Below, piece after piece: positions 10,399 through 18,236 of a stretch of 64,000 nucleotides of DNA (its first letter is position 1; every line of letters begins with the position of its first letter). A program made the position numbers and the translations under genes. The DNA is from Chloroflexota bacterium (GTDB taxonomy: Bacteria > Chloroflexota > Anaerolineae > Anaerolineales > Villigracilaceae), in contig JABFGC010000001.1 in NCBI GenBank assembly GCA_013112685.1, forward strand, positions 248,001-312,000. The letters run 5' to 3'. Under the pieces are notes generated by a model, which saw only the letters and a program-made list of their open reading frames with translations, did no database searches and had not been told where the DNA came from.

Positions 10399-11423
10399 CA
10401 GTTATCATCCTTCTCATACCCCCACTTCACCAGCATCTTTCCCGCCACTTCCTTGAACAAGGTTTTGTCGCTTTCGGTAAAGAGCCGCCGCCAATTGCCA
10501 GCCTGTCCTTTCGGAAGAAAGGAAGCGATGTCGCTGTTGCGCCGTTCCTGCCATTCTTCGTCGGGGTTGGAGGACATCTCTTCAATAAGTTGTTTTTCCA
10601 GCGTCTTGTTGATTCTCTTCACGCCGAGAAACTTCCACAAGCGAGACAGCTCTTTGAATGGCTGGGCGAGCATATCTTCATAGCGCAGGGAGATGTAATT
10701 CCCGCCGTACAACTTCACGCCCTCCGTGTCAATCTCGTGCAGGTCGTCCACCCAGCGTTTGGCGATGTTGCGGAGGAAGGTCTCGGTAAAGATCGAACGG
10801 CGTCCGCCGCTGAATGGAGCCGAATCAGCCCGCAGGTCCGAAATGATGCGTTTATCTTCTGCGGTGAGAAATTTCGATTCTTCGACAAAATTGCGGAAGC
10901 GTTCCGAGATTAACACGTCGCGCCCGTCGCGGACGATGTAGATGATTTTCGCATCGGGATAAAGCGCAAACGCATCGCGCATGACCTGGGCATGGATCGT
11001 GGACGATGGGCTTTTATCGCCAACGATGGTTTTCCCCTCGCGCGCGGCGTCGCGCTCCATGATGAAATCCGCAGCGGCGCGCAGGATGAGCGGCGAAAGA
11101 TCGCGCCCCTGATTCCAGCGGTTGGACTTGCGCGCCAGCCATTCTTCGATCTCGGCAGAGTCAACCAACGACTTCAATAGCGGCTTGCGCGTGAAGAAAT
11201 GCGCCTGGTAGTTGCAATGCACGTCGGGATGCAGGCGCAGGAGGCGCATGAGCAGGGTCGTGCCGGAGCGGGCATGACCGAAGATGAAAAATTTTTCGCG
11301 TGGAAAAAATTGCCTGATCTGCGCCAGCTCTTCGGACGTGATGGCGGGAATGGGATTGCGGCTCTTCTTTTGGGATTCGCCCTTGAAGAGAATGCGGGCA
11401 GCGGATTTAAAGCGAGAGAGCAT
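10395..11423 (-). CDS. PAPS-dependent sulfotransferase (second copy)
   Basis: 342 residues with a canonical phosphosulfate loop FGHARSGTTLLMRLL near residue 48, the 3'-phosphate site YIVRDGRDVLIS, and the GNWRRLFTESD block near the C-terminus. The final GYEKDDNW matches the sulfotransferase at 1640-2494, showing common origin, although the overall length and P-loop differ, so the two may act on different positions. It lies 3 nt downstream of the small EamA-type gene. It needs PAPS from the gene at 7400-9127. Acceptor not determined. Confidence 0.87.
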   Translation of the reverse strand: MLSRFKSAARILFKGESQKKSRNPIPAITSEELAQIRQFFPREKFFIFGHARSGTTLLMRLLRLHPDVHCNYQAHFFTRKPLLKSLVDSAEIEEWLARKSNRWNQGRDLSPLILRAAADFIMERDAAREGKTIVGDKSPSSTIHAQVMRDAFALYPDAKIIYIVRDGRDVLISERFRNFVEESKFLTAEDKRIISDLRADSAPFSGGRRSIFTETFLRNIAKRWVDDLHEIDTEGVKLYGGNYISLRYEDMLAQPFKELSRLWKFLGVKRINKTLEKQLIEEMSSNPDEEWQERRNSDIASFLPKGQAGNWRRLFTESDKTLFKEVAGKMLVKWGYEKDDNW

Positions 11424-11426
11424 GAT

Positions 11427-11876
11427 TCATCTTTTCCAATTCAGCATCACCAACCCAGCCAGACAGACAAAAATCCCGGCGACATTCACCCACGAAATTT
11501 CATCCTTGAACACGAAAATCGCCGCCGGGACAAGGATCAACGACGCAACCACATTGACCAGCACGGCGGCAATGCCCAAATTCCAGCCTGCACGGTAGGT
11601 GAGCAAAAAGCCGAATTCGATTCCCACGATGGCAACCGCCAGCCCGATGCTCGCCCAGTTGAGTTGTTTAAGTTCGGCTGTGATGCCGTGCGTAACGGGG
11701 AAGAAAACGAAACCAATTAGAGTGACCAGAAAGGCAACGGCATACGTCACCAGCAGGGAAACGGCAAAGTTCACGTTCGTGGGAGTGCTCTTGGCGACAA
11801 AATGATAAAAGGCGCTGGAGCAGATCGCCAGCGTGATAGAGAAGTAAAAGAGGAACATGGGGACTTTCTTATTCAT
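11427..11876 (-). CDS. Small EamA/DMT-type membrane protein
   Basis: 149 residues with four or five hydrophobic helices and almost no soluble part, about half the length of a ten-helix EamA transporter. The last two helices (AAVLVNVVASLILVPAAIFVF and VNVAGIFVCLAGLVML) fit the EamA repeat. Half-size members work as dimers, for example the ArnE/ArnF pair that flips undecaprenyl-phosphate-linked sugars. In this setting it might move a polyprenyl-linked sugar to the outer membrane face, feeding the PMT-like enzymes. That role is inference. Confidence 0.65.
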   Translation of the reverse strand: MNKKVPMFLFYFSITLAICSSAFYHFVAKSTPTNVNFAVSLLVTYAVAFLVTLIGFVFFPVTHGITAELKQLNWASIGLAVAIVGIEFGFLLTYRAGWNLGIAAVLVNVVASLILVPAAIFVFKDEISWVNVAGIFVCLAGLVMLNWKR

Positions 11877-11883
11877 CGCTGGA

Positions 11884-12484
11884 TTACTTTAAGGTAATGG
11901 TCTCTTTTGAAATCGTGACGTGATACACCAAAGAGGCGTCGGTCAGACACATCAGGGAACCGCCCGATCTCGCTACGGAGGGTTCATCGCCGGTAATCCA
12001 AGCATAACCCCAATAGCAACCAGTGAGCACCTTGGCAGAGACCACATCTCCCCTGCCGAGTCCAAACGAATACGTAACACATTCACCTTTGTCATTGGGC
12101 TTGTTCATGCCAAACGCAAGGTTGGCTTGTCCCTCCGATTCGTTATTAAATTCAACGGTCGTTAGCGCCCCTTTGGGTTCGGGAGACGGGGGCTGGTTGC
12201 ATTGCGCTGTCGGGGTTGTAACCACAACCGTCGTTGCGGTCGGCAGGATCGGAAGCACGTCCAGGGTTGGGGCGGGGGTATCGGTGAAAATCGGGGCGGG
12301 CGTCGGCGGGGCCCGGCGTGGAGGCGGGAGGGGCAACAGCCCGGGTCTGGGTGATTGCCAGCCATGCCTGCGCAACGGCGGTGTAGGCGATTTCCTCCGC
12401 GGTCAGGGTGGGGGCGGCGCCTCCGCAGGCGGATAACGTGAGGATGGTCAGGATGGAAAAGGCAAGCAGGAATTTCTGTTTCAT
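11884..12484 (-). pseudogene. Lipoprotein with frameshift in its Pro/Thr-rich linker
   Basis: Begins MKQKFLLAFSILTILTLSACGG, a lipoprotein signal with lipobox LSAC, after a good ribosome site (TGGAGAACC). A Pro/Thr-rich linker follows, then a 100-residue C-terminal domain of unknown function (ends VYHVTISKETITLK) with Cys pairs. Signal and domain are in different frames; the switch is near 12305-12320 within a GGGGCCC run, so one base is probably lost or gained there. If repaired, the product is about 200 residues, exported and lipid-anchored. Whether the break is real or a read error is open. Confidence 0.65.
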
Positions 12485-12540
12485 TGGTTCTCCAGAAGTA
12501 CGGTTTTACCACAAAGCGCCGCGAGGGGATTAATTGCCTT

Positions 12541-14016
12541 TTAATTTCTGCCCAGGGAGGCGAGCACCCTCAAAATGAACTCTGCCGTCCGCTTGCCGGA
12601 TGTCCCATCGGTGAACGTGATTTCATCTTCGACGAATTTCCGCCTCTGGACCGCGTCGAGAGTTGGATCTGCCAAATAGAGATTTAACGCATCCCGGAGT
12701 TGGTCCACGTTTTCCGCCACGCGTCCTGCTTTCGCCTCGCGGAATCTCTTATGCGTGGGCCATTCGCCGATTTCCTTGAGCGAGAGCGAAAATTTCTTTG
12801 GGTGATTCCAGCCATTCGGGGCGTCAATGGTCGCCGCGATCATCGGCGTGTTGTGGACAGCGGTTTCGACCAGCATCGTCGAATAGACCGTGACCACCAC
12901 ATCCGAATACGCCATCATGGAGGATTTCTCGTCCATGTCTTCGCCGCCGTAGTAGCCGAGCGATCCGCCCAATGCCACCGGCTGGACAACGTGCACGTGC
13001 GGATATTTCTTCTCCAACTCAAACACGCGTGCCCGTTCCTCGGCGAAGATCTTCGGCTTATCCTGGAAATGACTCGGGTGCAAACGAATTAACAACTGCG
13101 AAGGCGCTACTAATTGATTCAGCGAGTCAGGCGAGTCAGCGGAAACCAGTTTTGCCAGCGCCTCGATGTTCGGATAGTTCGGCGCAAAGTGGACGAAACT
13201 GCTGGCATACGAGATCAGCTTGCGCCTGGGATCGAGTCCATGCAGTTTGAAATACTCGTCGCGCGGCATGAGCCATTGCCTGCGGAAATATCCGTCATAC
13301 GAAGGGATGCCGCCGATGTTCACATGCTCTGGATTCCAGTCAGAGCCATAGACTAACTCGTCCTTTTGCAATTGAGACCAGCACGTCGCCCATTGCACAT
13401 CCGCGCCGGAGATGTTGTACGACGATGAATTGTCCCAGCCGACGATGACGGTCATGTTCGGGATGCCGCGCTTGGCGGATTCACGCAGGAGGTAACGATC
13501 CATGCGCCAGCCGGGAGTCGAAGCGATGACCATGTCGGGTTGGTATTTGTCGAAGAGGTCAGAATACAGCCCCGGGGTCGGCGTGAAGCGGTTTTGCATC
13601 CGCACTAAAAGTTTGCGGGCGAAGGAAAAATTCCGCAGGAGGAGAATCATCAGCGCGGAGGGAATCCAAATCCCCAAACGAAACTTCCACGAGTTCTCCG
13701 CCCAGACTTCCCAGATGTGGCTGTCCATGGCTTCGGTGTTGATGCGGCGTGAGCCGCCGACGCGGCGCAGGTAGGCGAGCAACCATTGCAGGCGCGGTTG
13801 CACTTTCTTTGCGTAGTCGTTGGCTTGTTTGAGGCGGAGTCCCTCGACGATGAGACCAGGGCGACCAAAGCGGCTGGAGATTTGAGACTGGATCTCGTCG
13901 TCGGTGAGAAGGACGACTTCGACGCCCGCATCGAGCAGCGTCGGGACGACGTCGCTTTGCAGGAAGTAGATGATTGCCATGCCGTGGTCGGCGGAAATGA
14001 AGATGCGTTTGGACAA
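12541..14016 (-). CDS. Capsule-type GT-B glycosyl/glycerophosphotransferase
   Basis: 491 residues. The first half starts with ISADHGMAIIYFLQSDV; the second half holds the RxHP motif (LIRLHPSHF) and the landmark YSTMLVETAVHNTPMI. These are the same two landmarks as in the genes at 1-1634 and 29317-30921 and fit the CDP-glycerol glycerophosphotransferase / capsule synthesis superfamily. The start is a TTG at 14016; no ATG fits better. It probably acts at the cytosolic membrane face on the growing chain. The donor is unknown. Confidence 0.72.
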   Translation of the reverse strand: MSKRIFISADHGMAIIYFLQSDVVPTLLDAGVEVVLLTDDEIQSQISSRFGRPGLIVEGLRLKQANDYAKKVQPRLQWLLAYLRRVGGSRRINTEAMDSHIWEVWAENSWKFRLGIWIPSALMILLLRNFSFARKLLVRMQNRFTPTPGLYSDLFDKYQPDMVIASTPGWRMDRYLLRESAKRGIPNMTVIVGWDNSSSYNISGADVQWATCWSQLQKDELVYGSDWNPEHVNIGGIPSYDGYFRRQWLMPRDEYFKLHGLDPRRKLISYASSFVHFAPNYPNIEALAKLVSADSPDSLNQLVAPSQLLIRLHPSHFQDKPKIFAEERARVFELEKKYPHVHVVQPVALGGSLGYYGGEDMDEKSSMMAYSDVVVTVYSTMLVETAVHNTPMIAATIDAPNGWNHPKKFSLSLKEIGEWPTHKRFREAKAGRVAENVDQLRDALNLYLADPTLDAVQRRKFVEDEITFTDGTSGKRTAEFILRVLASLGRN

Positions 14017-14069
14017 TGCTGTTCTTTCTTACTGGAAGTTGATTCTGCTTTGAGAGGCGGATTCCACCC

Positions 14070-14603
14070 TTAGCCTGCTTTCAACTTCGCACAAAGTCTT
14101 TTGATATTCTCTTGGTACTTTGGGATTTGACGAATGTTAGGATATTGCGCCCAAATCTCACTTACCATTTGTAAGATTTCAATATATCGTTTACAAACTC
14201 GAATAGCATTTTGATAATCTTTTTTCTTTTCATAAATTATTCGAAGACGTTCATAAGGCAAAGACGCAAGAAAACCATCACTAATGTTTTGTTCGTATAA
14301 AGTAATAGCACTTTGTATGTCATTAGATTTTTCAAATTTCTGAGCCTGTGTGAGCCGTTCCCCCAAACGCTGGTCAATTTCAAGTGCCGCTTGTCGGTAT
14401 GGCAAAGCCAATTTGCGCCCCATTTCTAAAGAATCAATTACAAAATCTAATCGAACCGACAAAGGAAGGTTTGTCAAATTTTCTTTGAATGGGTTTGTCC
14501 CACTATCTATGGCTTGGGCAGTTTGAATCAAAAGAACACTGCGAACGCCAGCGGGTAAGTCAACAAATAGATTGTCAGGCGCAGGAAGATCATTTTCTTT
14601 CAT
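14070..14603 (-). CDS. TPR-like protein of unknown function, partner of the HEPN-like gene
   Basis: 177 residues, mainly helical, with a degenerate tetratricopeptide pair around residues 95-165 (AQKFEKSNDIQSAITLYEQ, then KKDYQNAIRVCKRYIEI). No catalytic motif is visible. Its start codon overlaps the stop of the HEPN-like gene (ATGA at 14600-14603), so the two are translated together. Base composition is clearly more AT-rich than the flanking glycan genes, and codon use differs, which suggests recent transfer. Function not recognised. Confidence 0.6.
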   Translation of the reverse strand: MKENDLPAPDNLFVDLPAGVRSVLLIQTAQAIDSGTNPFKENLTNLPLSVRLDFVIDSLEMGRKLALPYRQAALEIDQRLGERLTQAQKFEKSNDIQSAITLYEQNISDGFLASLPYERLRIIYEKKKDYQNAIRVCKRYIEILQMVSEIWAQYPNIRQIPKYQENIKRLCAKLKAG

Positions 14604-15169
14604 TGTTTTCTCGATAACTCAGCAGCAAACCTCGATAAATATTGCTTTTCTTCAGGGTCTATTTCAACAAGGCACTTAATCACCATAAAAATAGTCTCTA
14701 CCGCTTTTTCTGCGCTGTTTATCATCGAATAAACATCGTCACCAACTTTTTTCATTTCAACTTCATCTTCTAGTTGCACTGTTTTAGATTTGGAGTGTAC
14801 TAGCTCATTACGCAGTTTTTTGAGTTCTTCCAAATTTTGATAGCATTGTTTGTCTTTGGGAAATCGCCTACCAGTAAACAACTCAGAAATAACCACCCAT
14901 TTACTTACGAAATCTAAATTGTCCAAATGCTCTTTGAAAAACGCATTACTTCGTTTTCTTGCAGCATAGTTATTTATATACGCTTCCAATGTAAAGGCTG
15001 AAAAAACAATCGCAACCATTGCACATTGCCTGCTTTGCATAATAGATGCGACATGTTCATCTACAGACTTGGCGCTCCTAGCCTGATGTCGTTGTGTACG
15101 AGCCAACTCCAAATTTTCAAGCGCAATTTTCGTGAAAACGTTTATGTTATTCAAAAGCAAATCTGTCAT
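14600..15169 (-). CDS. HEPN-like protein
   Basis: 189 residues from the ATG at 15169, preceded by GAAAGAG. The pattern AFTLEAYINNYAARK followed about 70 residues later by KLRNELVHSK fits a HEPN domain: RNELVH has the Rx4H spacing used as the ribonuclease site in many HEPN toxins. The gene is AT-rich and tightly coupled to the TPR-like gene downstream. HEPN proteins act in toxin-antitoxin, abortive infection and RNA decay systems; which applies here is not known. Domain call is from motif and helix pattern only. Confidence 0.6.
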   Translation of the reverse strand: MTDLLLNNINVFTKIALENLELARTQRHQARSAKSVDEHVASIMQSRQCAMVAIVFSAFTLEAYINNYAARKRSNAFFKEHLDNLDFVSKWVVISELFTGRRFPKDKQCYQNLEELKKLRNELVHSKSKTVQLEDEVEMKKVGDDVYSMINSAEKAVETIFMVIKCLVEIDPEEKQYLSRFAAELSRKQ

Positions 15170-15188
15170 TTGTACTCTTTCTTGGATT

Positions 15189-16250
15189 CTATTCGTAGTA
15201 CAACTTGAAAATCCAGTTATACACCGCCAGTAGAAACTTCTTGATAAATCCAACTTCCAACACCCGCCTCCCAAACGAGACAGGTTTCTTCCCCTTCAGG
15301 AACGATGTCTTCCCCGCGTCCTTCAACTCCCCCCTCAAATACCCCAGCGTATTGGACATATTCATCGCCAGCGAATCGGAGACCATCAGGCGCAGCAAGC
15401 CCGCGTCGTTCATGCGCTTGTCCAACTGGCGGACTTGTCCCATCGGCTTGTCCATGTCAAAGGGCAGGAATTGCTGAAGGGTAGATTTGTACGCCGTGAA
15501 CTGCCAGTGTGAGGCGCCAGCGAAGGCAACAATCTCATTCGATGTCGCTGCGAGCGGTTTTTGCGAAGCAGCCTCCTCATTTACGGGGAGATTGCTTCGT
15601 TGTCGCTCCGCTCCTCCTCGCAATGACATGGGGTTATAAGTTATTCTCCAGTCTCTAGTCTCTGCGTACACTTTTTTGTTCTCTTCCTCAGTTTGCCCAA
15701 GTGAGAGGTTGAATTCAAGGAAAGTCTCCCACGGAATGAATTGACCCTCTTCGAGAGTCGCGTTTTTCCGCGCCCAATCGAGCGTGGACGAGTACAACTC
15801 AGGCGAAGTGCGGAAGGGACGCGCGGTCACCATGCCGACGTTCGGGAAGGTTTCGAGGATTTCCACCGAACGGGAAAGCCATTTCGGCGAGAACAAAACG
15901 TCAGCATCGGTGTAGGCGATGATCTCACCCGGCGCGCCGCCGAAGATGACATTCCACGCGCCGCCTTTGCCCATATTCTTCTCGGCAAGGATCAAATATT
16001 GAATGCGCCCTTCCTCTTTTTCTTTCACGAGGAATTCGCGCACTTCAGCGCAGGAGCCGTTGTCGAAGACCATCAGGTCGAAGGGCAGACCTGCATCGTT
16101 CCTCATGGAATCCATGCAGACTTTCAGCACGTCGAGCGTTTCGGCGTAGAATCCGCTCAGGAAGGGGATGTAATTCAACAGCGCGACGGTGATCCGCTCC
16201 GGGCGGGCAACGTCTTTGACGAACTTGGCGGGGTTTTGACCTTTTCGCAT
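15189..16250 (-). CDS. GT2-family glycosyltransferase with in-frame repeat insertion
   Basis: 353 residues with a GT-A fold: ERITVALLNYIPFL at the start, DLMVFDNGS, EKNMGKGGAWNVIF, and the metal site AYTDADVLFSP near residue 116. About residues 200-240 (PMSLRGGAERQRSNLP and flanks) are encoded by a palindromic repeat and a heptad run (15541-15672) that split the enzyme between EENKKVYAE and EIVAFAGASHWQF without shifting frame. The ATG at 16250 directly abuts a heptad array with no clear ribosome site. Probably adds a sugar to the chain in the cytosol. Confidence 0.8.
   Translation of the reverse strand: MRKGQNPAKFVKDVARPERITVALLNYIPFLSGFYAETLDVLKVCMDSMRNDAGLPFDLMVFDNGSCAEVREFLVKEKEEGRIQYLILAEKNMGKGGAWNVIFGGAPGEIIAYTDADVLFSPKWLSRSVEILETFPNVGMVTARPFRTSPELYSSTLDWARKNATLEEGQFIPWETFLEFNLSLGQTEEENKKVYAETRDWRITYNPMSLRGGAERQRSNLPVNEEAASQKPLAATSNEIVAFAGASHWQFTAYKSTLQQFLPFDMDKPMGQVRQLDKRMNDAGLLRLMVSDSLAMNMSNTLGYLRGELKDAGKTSFLKGKKPVSFGRRVLEVGFIKKFLLAVYNWIFKLYYE
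15541..15672. repeat. GTCATTGCGAG-type repeat plus heptads inside a GT2 gene
   Basis: 15541-15628 runs from a degenerate GTCGCTGCGAGC to CTCGCAATGACA with inner AGCAGCCT/AGATTGCTT arms, the same family as 3449-3572 and 17317-17401. It is followed by heptads (CTCCAGT, CTCTAGT, CTCTGCG) at about 15648-15670. The block is read through in frame. Confidence 0.7.
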
Positions 16251-16252
16251 CG

Positions 16253-16365
16253 GGTGTCAGTTTCCAGGTTTCAGGTGTCAGGATTTGGTCGAAGGTCAAA
16301 AGTCGAAAGTCGCGTGACCCTTCGATAAACTCAGGGCAAGCCTTCGACCTGCGACTTTCGACTCA
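16253..16365. repeat. Inverted heptad array filling an intergenic spacer
   Basis: On the plus strand units GTGTCAG, TTTCCAG, GTTTCAG, GTGTCAG, GTCGAAG, GTCAAAA, GTCGAAA are followed by inverted units CCTTCGA, CCTGCGA, CTTTCGA. The array runs from the stop codon of the upstream gene (16363) to 2 nt from the start codon of the next gene (16250). Confidence 0.75.
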
Positions 16366-17298
16366 CTTAAACAGATTCTTGAATCTTTTTTGCCATCGCT
16401 TCGGTCTGGCAATATTCTCGACCACGTTCTCAGGCAGGAAGAAAAATATCATTCGCAGGAACAACTCCAATTTCCGCGTGAGGCGGGCAGAGGTCGTCTT
16501 CGGGCGGGAAAGTTTACCATCAACCAGTTGATGTGTCGCATCCAAAATCGTGTAACGGATGTTCGCCCGTCCGCCCGCGAGGCGGATGTTTTCGTTCGTT
16601 TCGGGATGTTCGTAATGCGGCTTGCCATCGGGCAAATGGGAGTAATCGTGGTTTTGATGCACGATCATCAGCGACGGCGTGCAATCAATCACTGCCCAGT
16701 TTTCTTTTCGGGCTTTATAGATCATCCAATTATCCCAGCCCGCACGACCGATGGTGAAGTTGGGAATTTCCGCATAGCAGGATTTGGGAAAGAGGAAAAA
16801 ATCGCTTCCCGCCGGACGGTGAAGCTGGTTCTGTTTCCTGACAGATTCCCTCAGCCGAGACTCCCACCCCTCGGTGAAATCGAGCGGCGACGTGATGTCA
16901 TAGTCCCAGCGCTGGCTGACGAGAACAAAATTTTGGATCAAGGAAGCTTGCTTCCGTTTTTTCGACAGCAATCTGTCTGACTCCATAACGGCTTCGACGA
17001 AATCGTTCATCAGGATCATGTCCGCGTTGATGATGCAAAGAAGATCACCGCTTGAGTTTTCACGAGCCAATTGAAACATGGACGAGATCAACGGCACACC
17101 GTTTGCATTGCGCTCGACGTGCGGGATGTGCTTCACGCCCAGTTCACGCGCCGCCCCAGCGAGCCCTTCCTCCTCGCCAAGCAAAATAACCTCCACATCG
17201 GGGAGCAAAGTCCATGACGTGATGGCGTTGCGTTGAATCAGCGCGACATGGGGATCGGTGAAGGGTTTGGGAGCGGAAAAGAGGGTGATCAGCGGCAT
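16363..17298 (-). CDS. GT2-like glycosyltransferase
   Basis: 311 residues. Starts MPLITLFSAPKPFTDPHVAL, then VEVILLGEE, and a metal-binding stretch LLCIINADMILMNDF around residue 95, all as expected for a GT-A nucleotide-sugar transferase. The ATG at 17298 begins the conserved part; an ATG at 17316 is possible, and frames further upstream come from the palindromic repeat at 17317-17401 and are unlikely to be translated. The gene ends in a Lys/Arg-rich tail. Donor and acceptor unknown. It is part of the run of genes 15189-19594. Confidence 0.75.
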   Translation of the reverse strand: MPLITLFSAPKPFTDPHVALIQRNAITSWTLLPDVEVILLGEEEGLAGAARELGVKHIPHVERNANGVPLISSMFQLARENSSGDLLCIINADMILMNDFVEAVMESDRLLSKKRKQASLIQNFVLVSQRWDYDITSPLDFTEGWESRLRESVRKQNQLHRPAGSDFFLFPKSCYAEIPNFTIGRAGWDNWMIYKARKENWAVIDCTPSLMIVHQNHDYSHLPDGKPHYEHPETNENIRLAGGRANIRYTILDATHQLVDGKLSRPKTTSARLTRKLELFLRMIFFFLPENVVENIARPKRWQKRFKNLFK

Positions 17299-17316
17299 GA
17301 TTTCGATAATAATCAT

Positions 17317-17401
17317 GTCATTGCGAGCGAATGAAGCGAGCGCGGCAATCCCAGGCTTGATGGTTAGTTGGGATTGCTTCGGGCTTCGCCCTCGCAATGA
17401 C
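17317..17401. repeat. GTCATTGCGAG-type palindromic repeat
   Basis: Starts GTCATTGCGAGCGAATGAAGC and ends GCCCTCGCAATGAC, with GGCAATCCC and GGGATTGCTT as inner arms. It occupies the whole spacer between the cytidylyltransferase stop (17403) and the GT2-like start (17298). Related to 3449-3572 and 15541-15628. Confidence 0.8.
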
Positions 17402-17402
17402 A

Positions 17403-18236
17403 CTATTTAATGGCACGATCATCAATATGTTTCAATGTCTTGTGTTGAACGCCCGCATTGATTTTCATCAACTCAGGGTTGTCGTGAACCAAATCCAAAA
17501 CATCTTTCCACAAAAAGTCATCGCGCTCATTAAAGTGACTGTACACCTGGCGCATGAATTCGAGGTCTTCGGGCGTATCCACCGTCCAGCGGTAGTCGCC
17601 GAAGTCGGTAGTGTGATGGAGCAGGGCAATGCGGTATCCGCGCGGGGAAATGCCGGTTTGTAGTTGGCGGTTGACGGTTGTCAGCGTAACGCCTTCGTAC
17701 AAATAGGGCATGGCGTGTTCGCGGTGCTGGGGTTCTTTAGCTTCCTTCCATGCGTGTTCTAATGCGGTAAAAGTGCAAACTTCGGTATCCAAGCCAATTG
17801 GATAGGTTCTTTTCCACGGTGGCGGGAGCCGATTCGCCGCAAAATCAAACTGACCACTGATTACTGATGACTGACCACTGATCACTGTGCTGACAACATC
17901 GTCAATCAGATCGGGGTCAATCACGGGACAATCCGCCGTAATGCGGACGACCACATCCGCTTTGGCTTGCAGGGCGGTTTGATAATAACGGTCCAACACG
18001 TCGTACAGACTGCCTCGGGTGCAGGGAATGCCCGAGTATTCGCAGTATTCAGCGACGGGGTCGTCGGAGGCGTCTGTCGTCGTGGCAAAGATCACGTTAG
18101 CAAGGGTCTTCGCCCGCGAGGTGCGGGTAAAGACCCGGGTCAGCATCGGTTGACCGCCGATATCGGCAAGGATCTTCCCAGGTAAACGCGAAGAAGTCAT
18201 GCGTCCTTGAATGACGGCGATAATTCTTGGTTTCAT
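17403..18236 (-). CDS. SpsF-type cytidylyltransferase-like protein
   Basis: 277 residues of the NTP-transferase fold used by spore-coat polysaccharide protein SpsF: IAVIQGRMTSSRLPGKIL at the start (nucleotide loop), RGSLYDVLDRYY and RITADCPVIDPDLID, and WTVDTPEDLEFM for metal binding. In glycan loci these enzymes activate sugar acids or polyols with CTP. Its ATG overlaps the stop of the DUF4910-like gene (18233-18236). A heptad run at 17850-17890 is read in frame and inserts STVISGQSSVISGQ between two conserved segments. The substrate is unknown. Confidence 0.82.
   Translation of the reverse strand: MKPRIIAVIQGRMTSSRLPGKILADIGGQPMLTRVFTRTSRAKTLANVIFATTTDASDDPVAEYCEYSGIPCTRGSLYDVLDRYYQTALQAKADVVVRITADCPVIDPDLIDDVVSTVISGQSSVISGQFDFAANRLPPPWKRTYPIGLDTEVCTFTALEHAWKEAKEPQHREHAMPYLYEGVTLTTVNRQLQTGISPRGYRIALLHHTTDFGDYRWTVDTPEDLEFMRQVYSHFNERDDFLWKDVLDLVHDNPELMKINAGVQHKTLKHIDDRAIK
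17850..17890. repeat. Heptad repeats inside the SpsF-like gene
   Basis: Units ACTGACC, ACTGATT, ACTGATG, ACTGACC, ACTGATC follow in strict 7-bp register. They encode repeated VISGQ-type residues in a surface loop of the enzyme. Seven-base units return to frame every three units, so exact array length matters for keeping the gene open. Confidence 0.7.
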
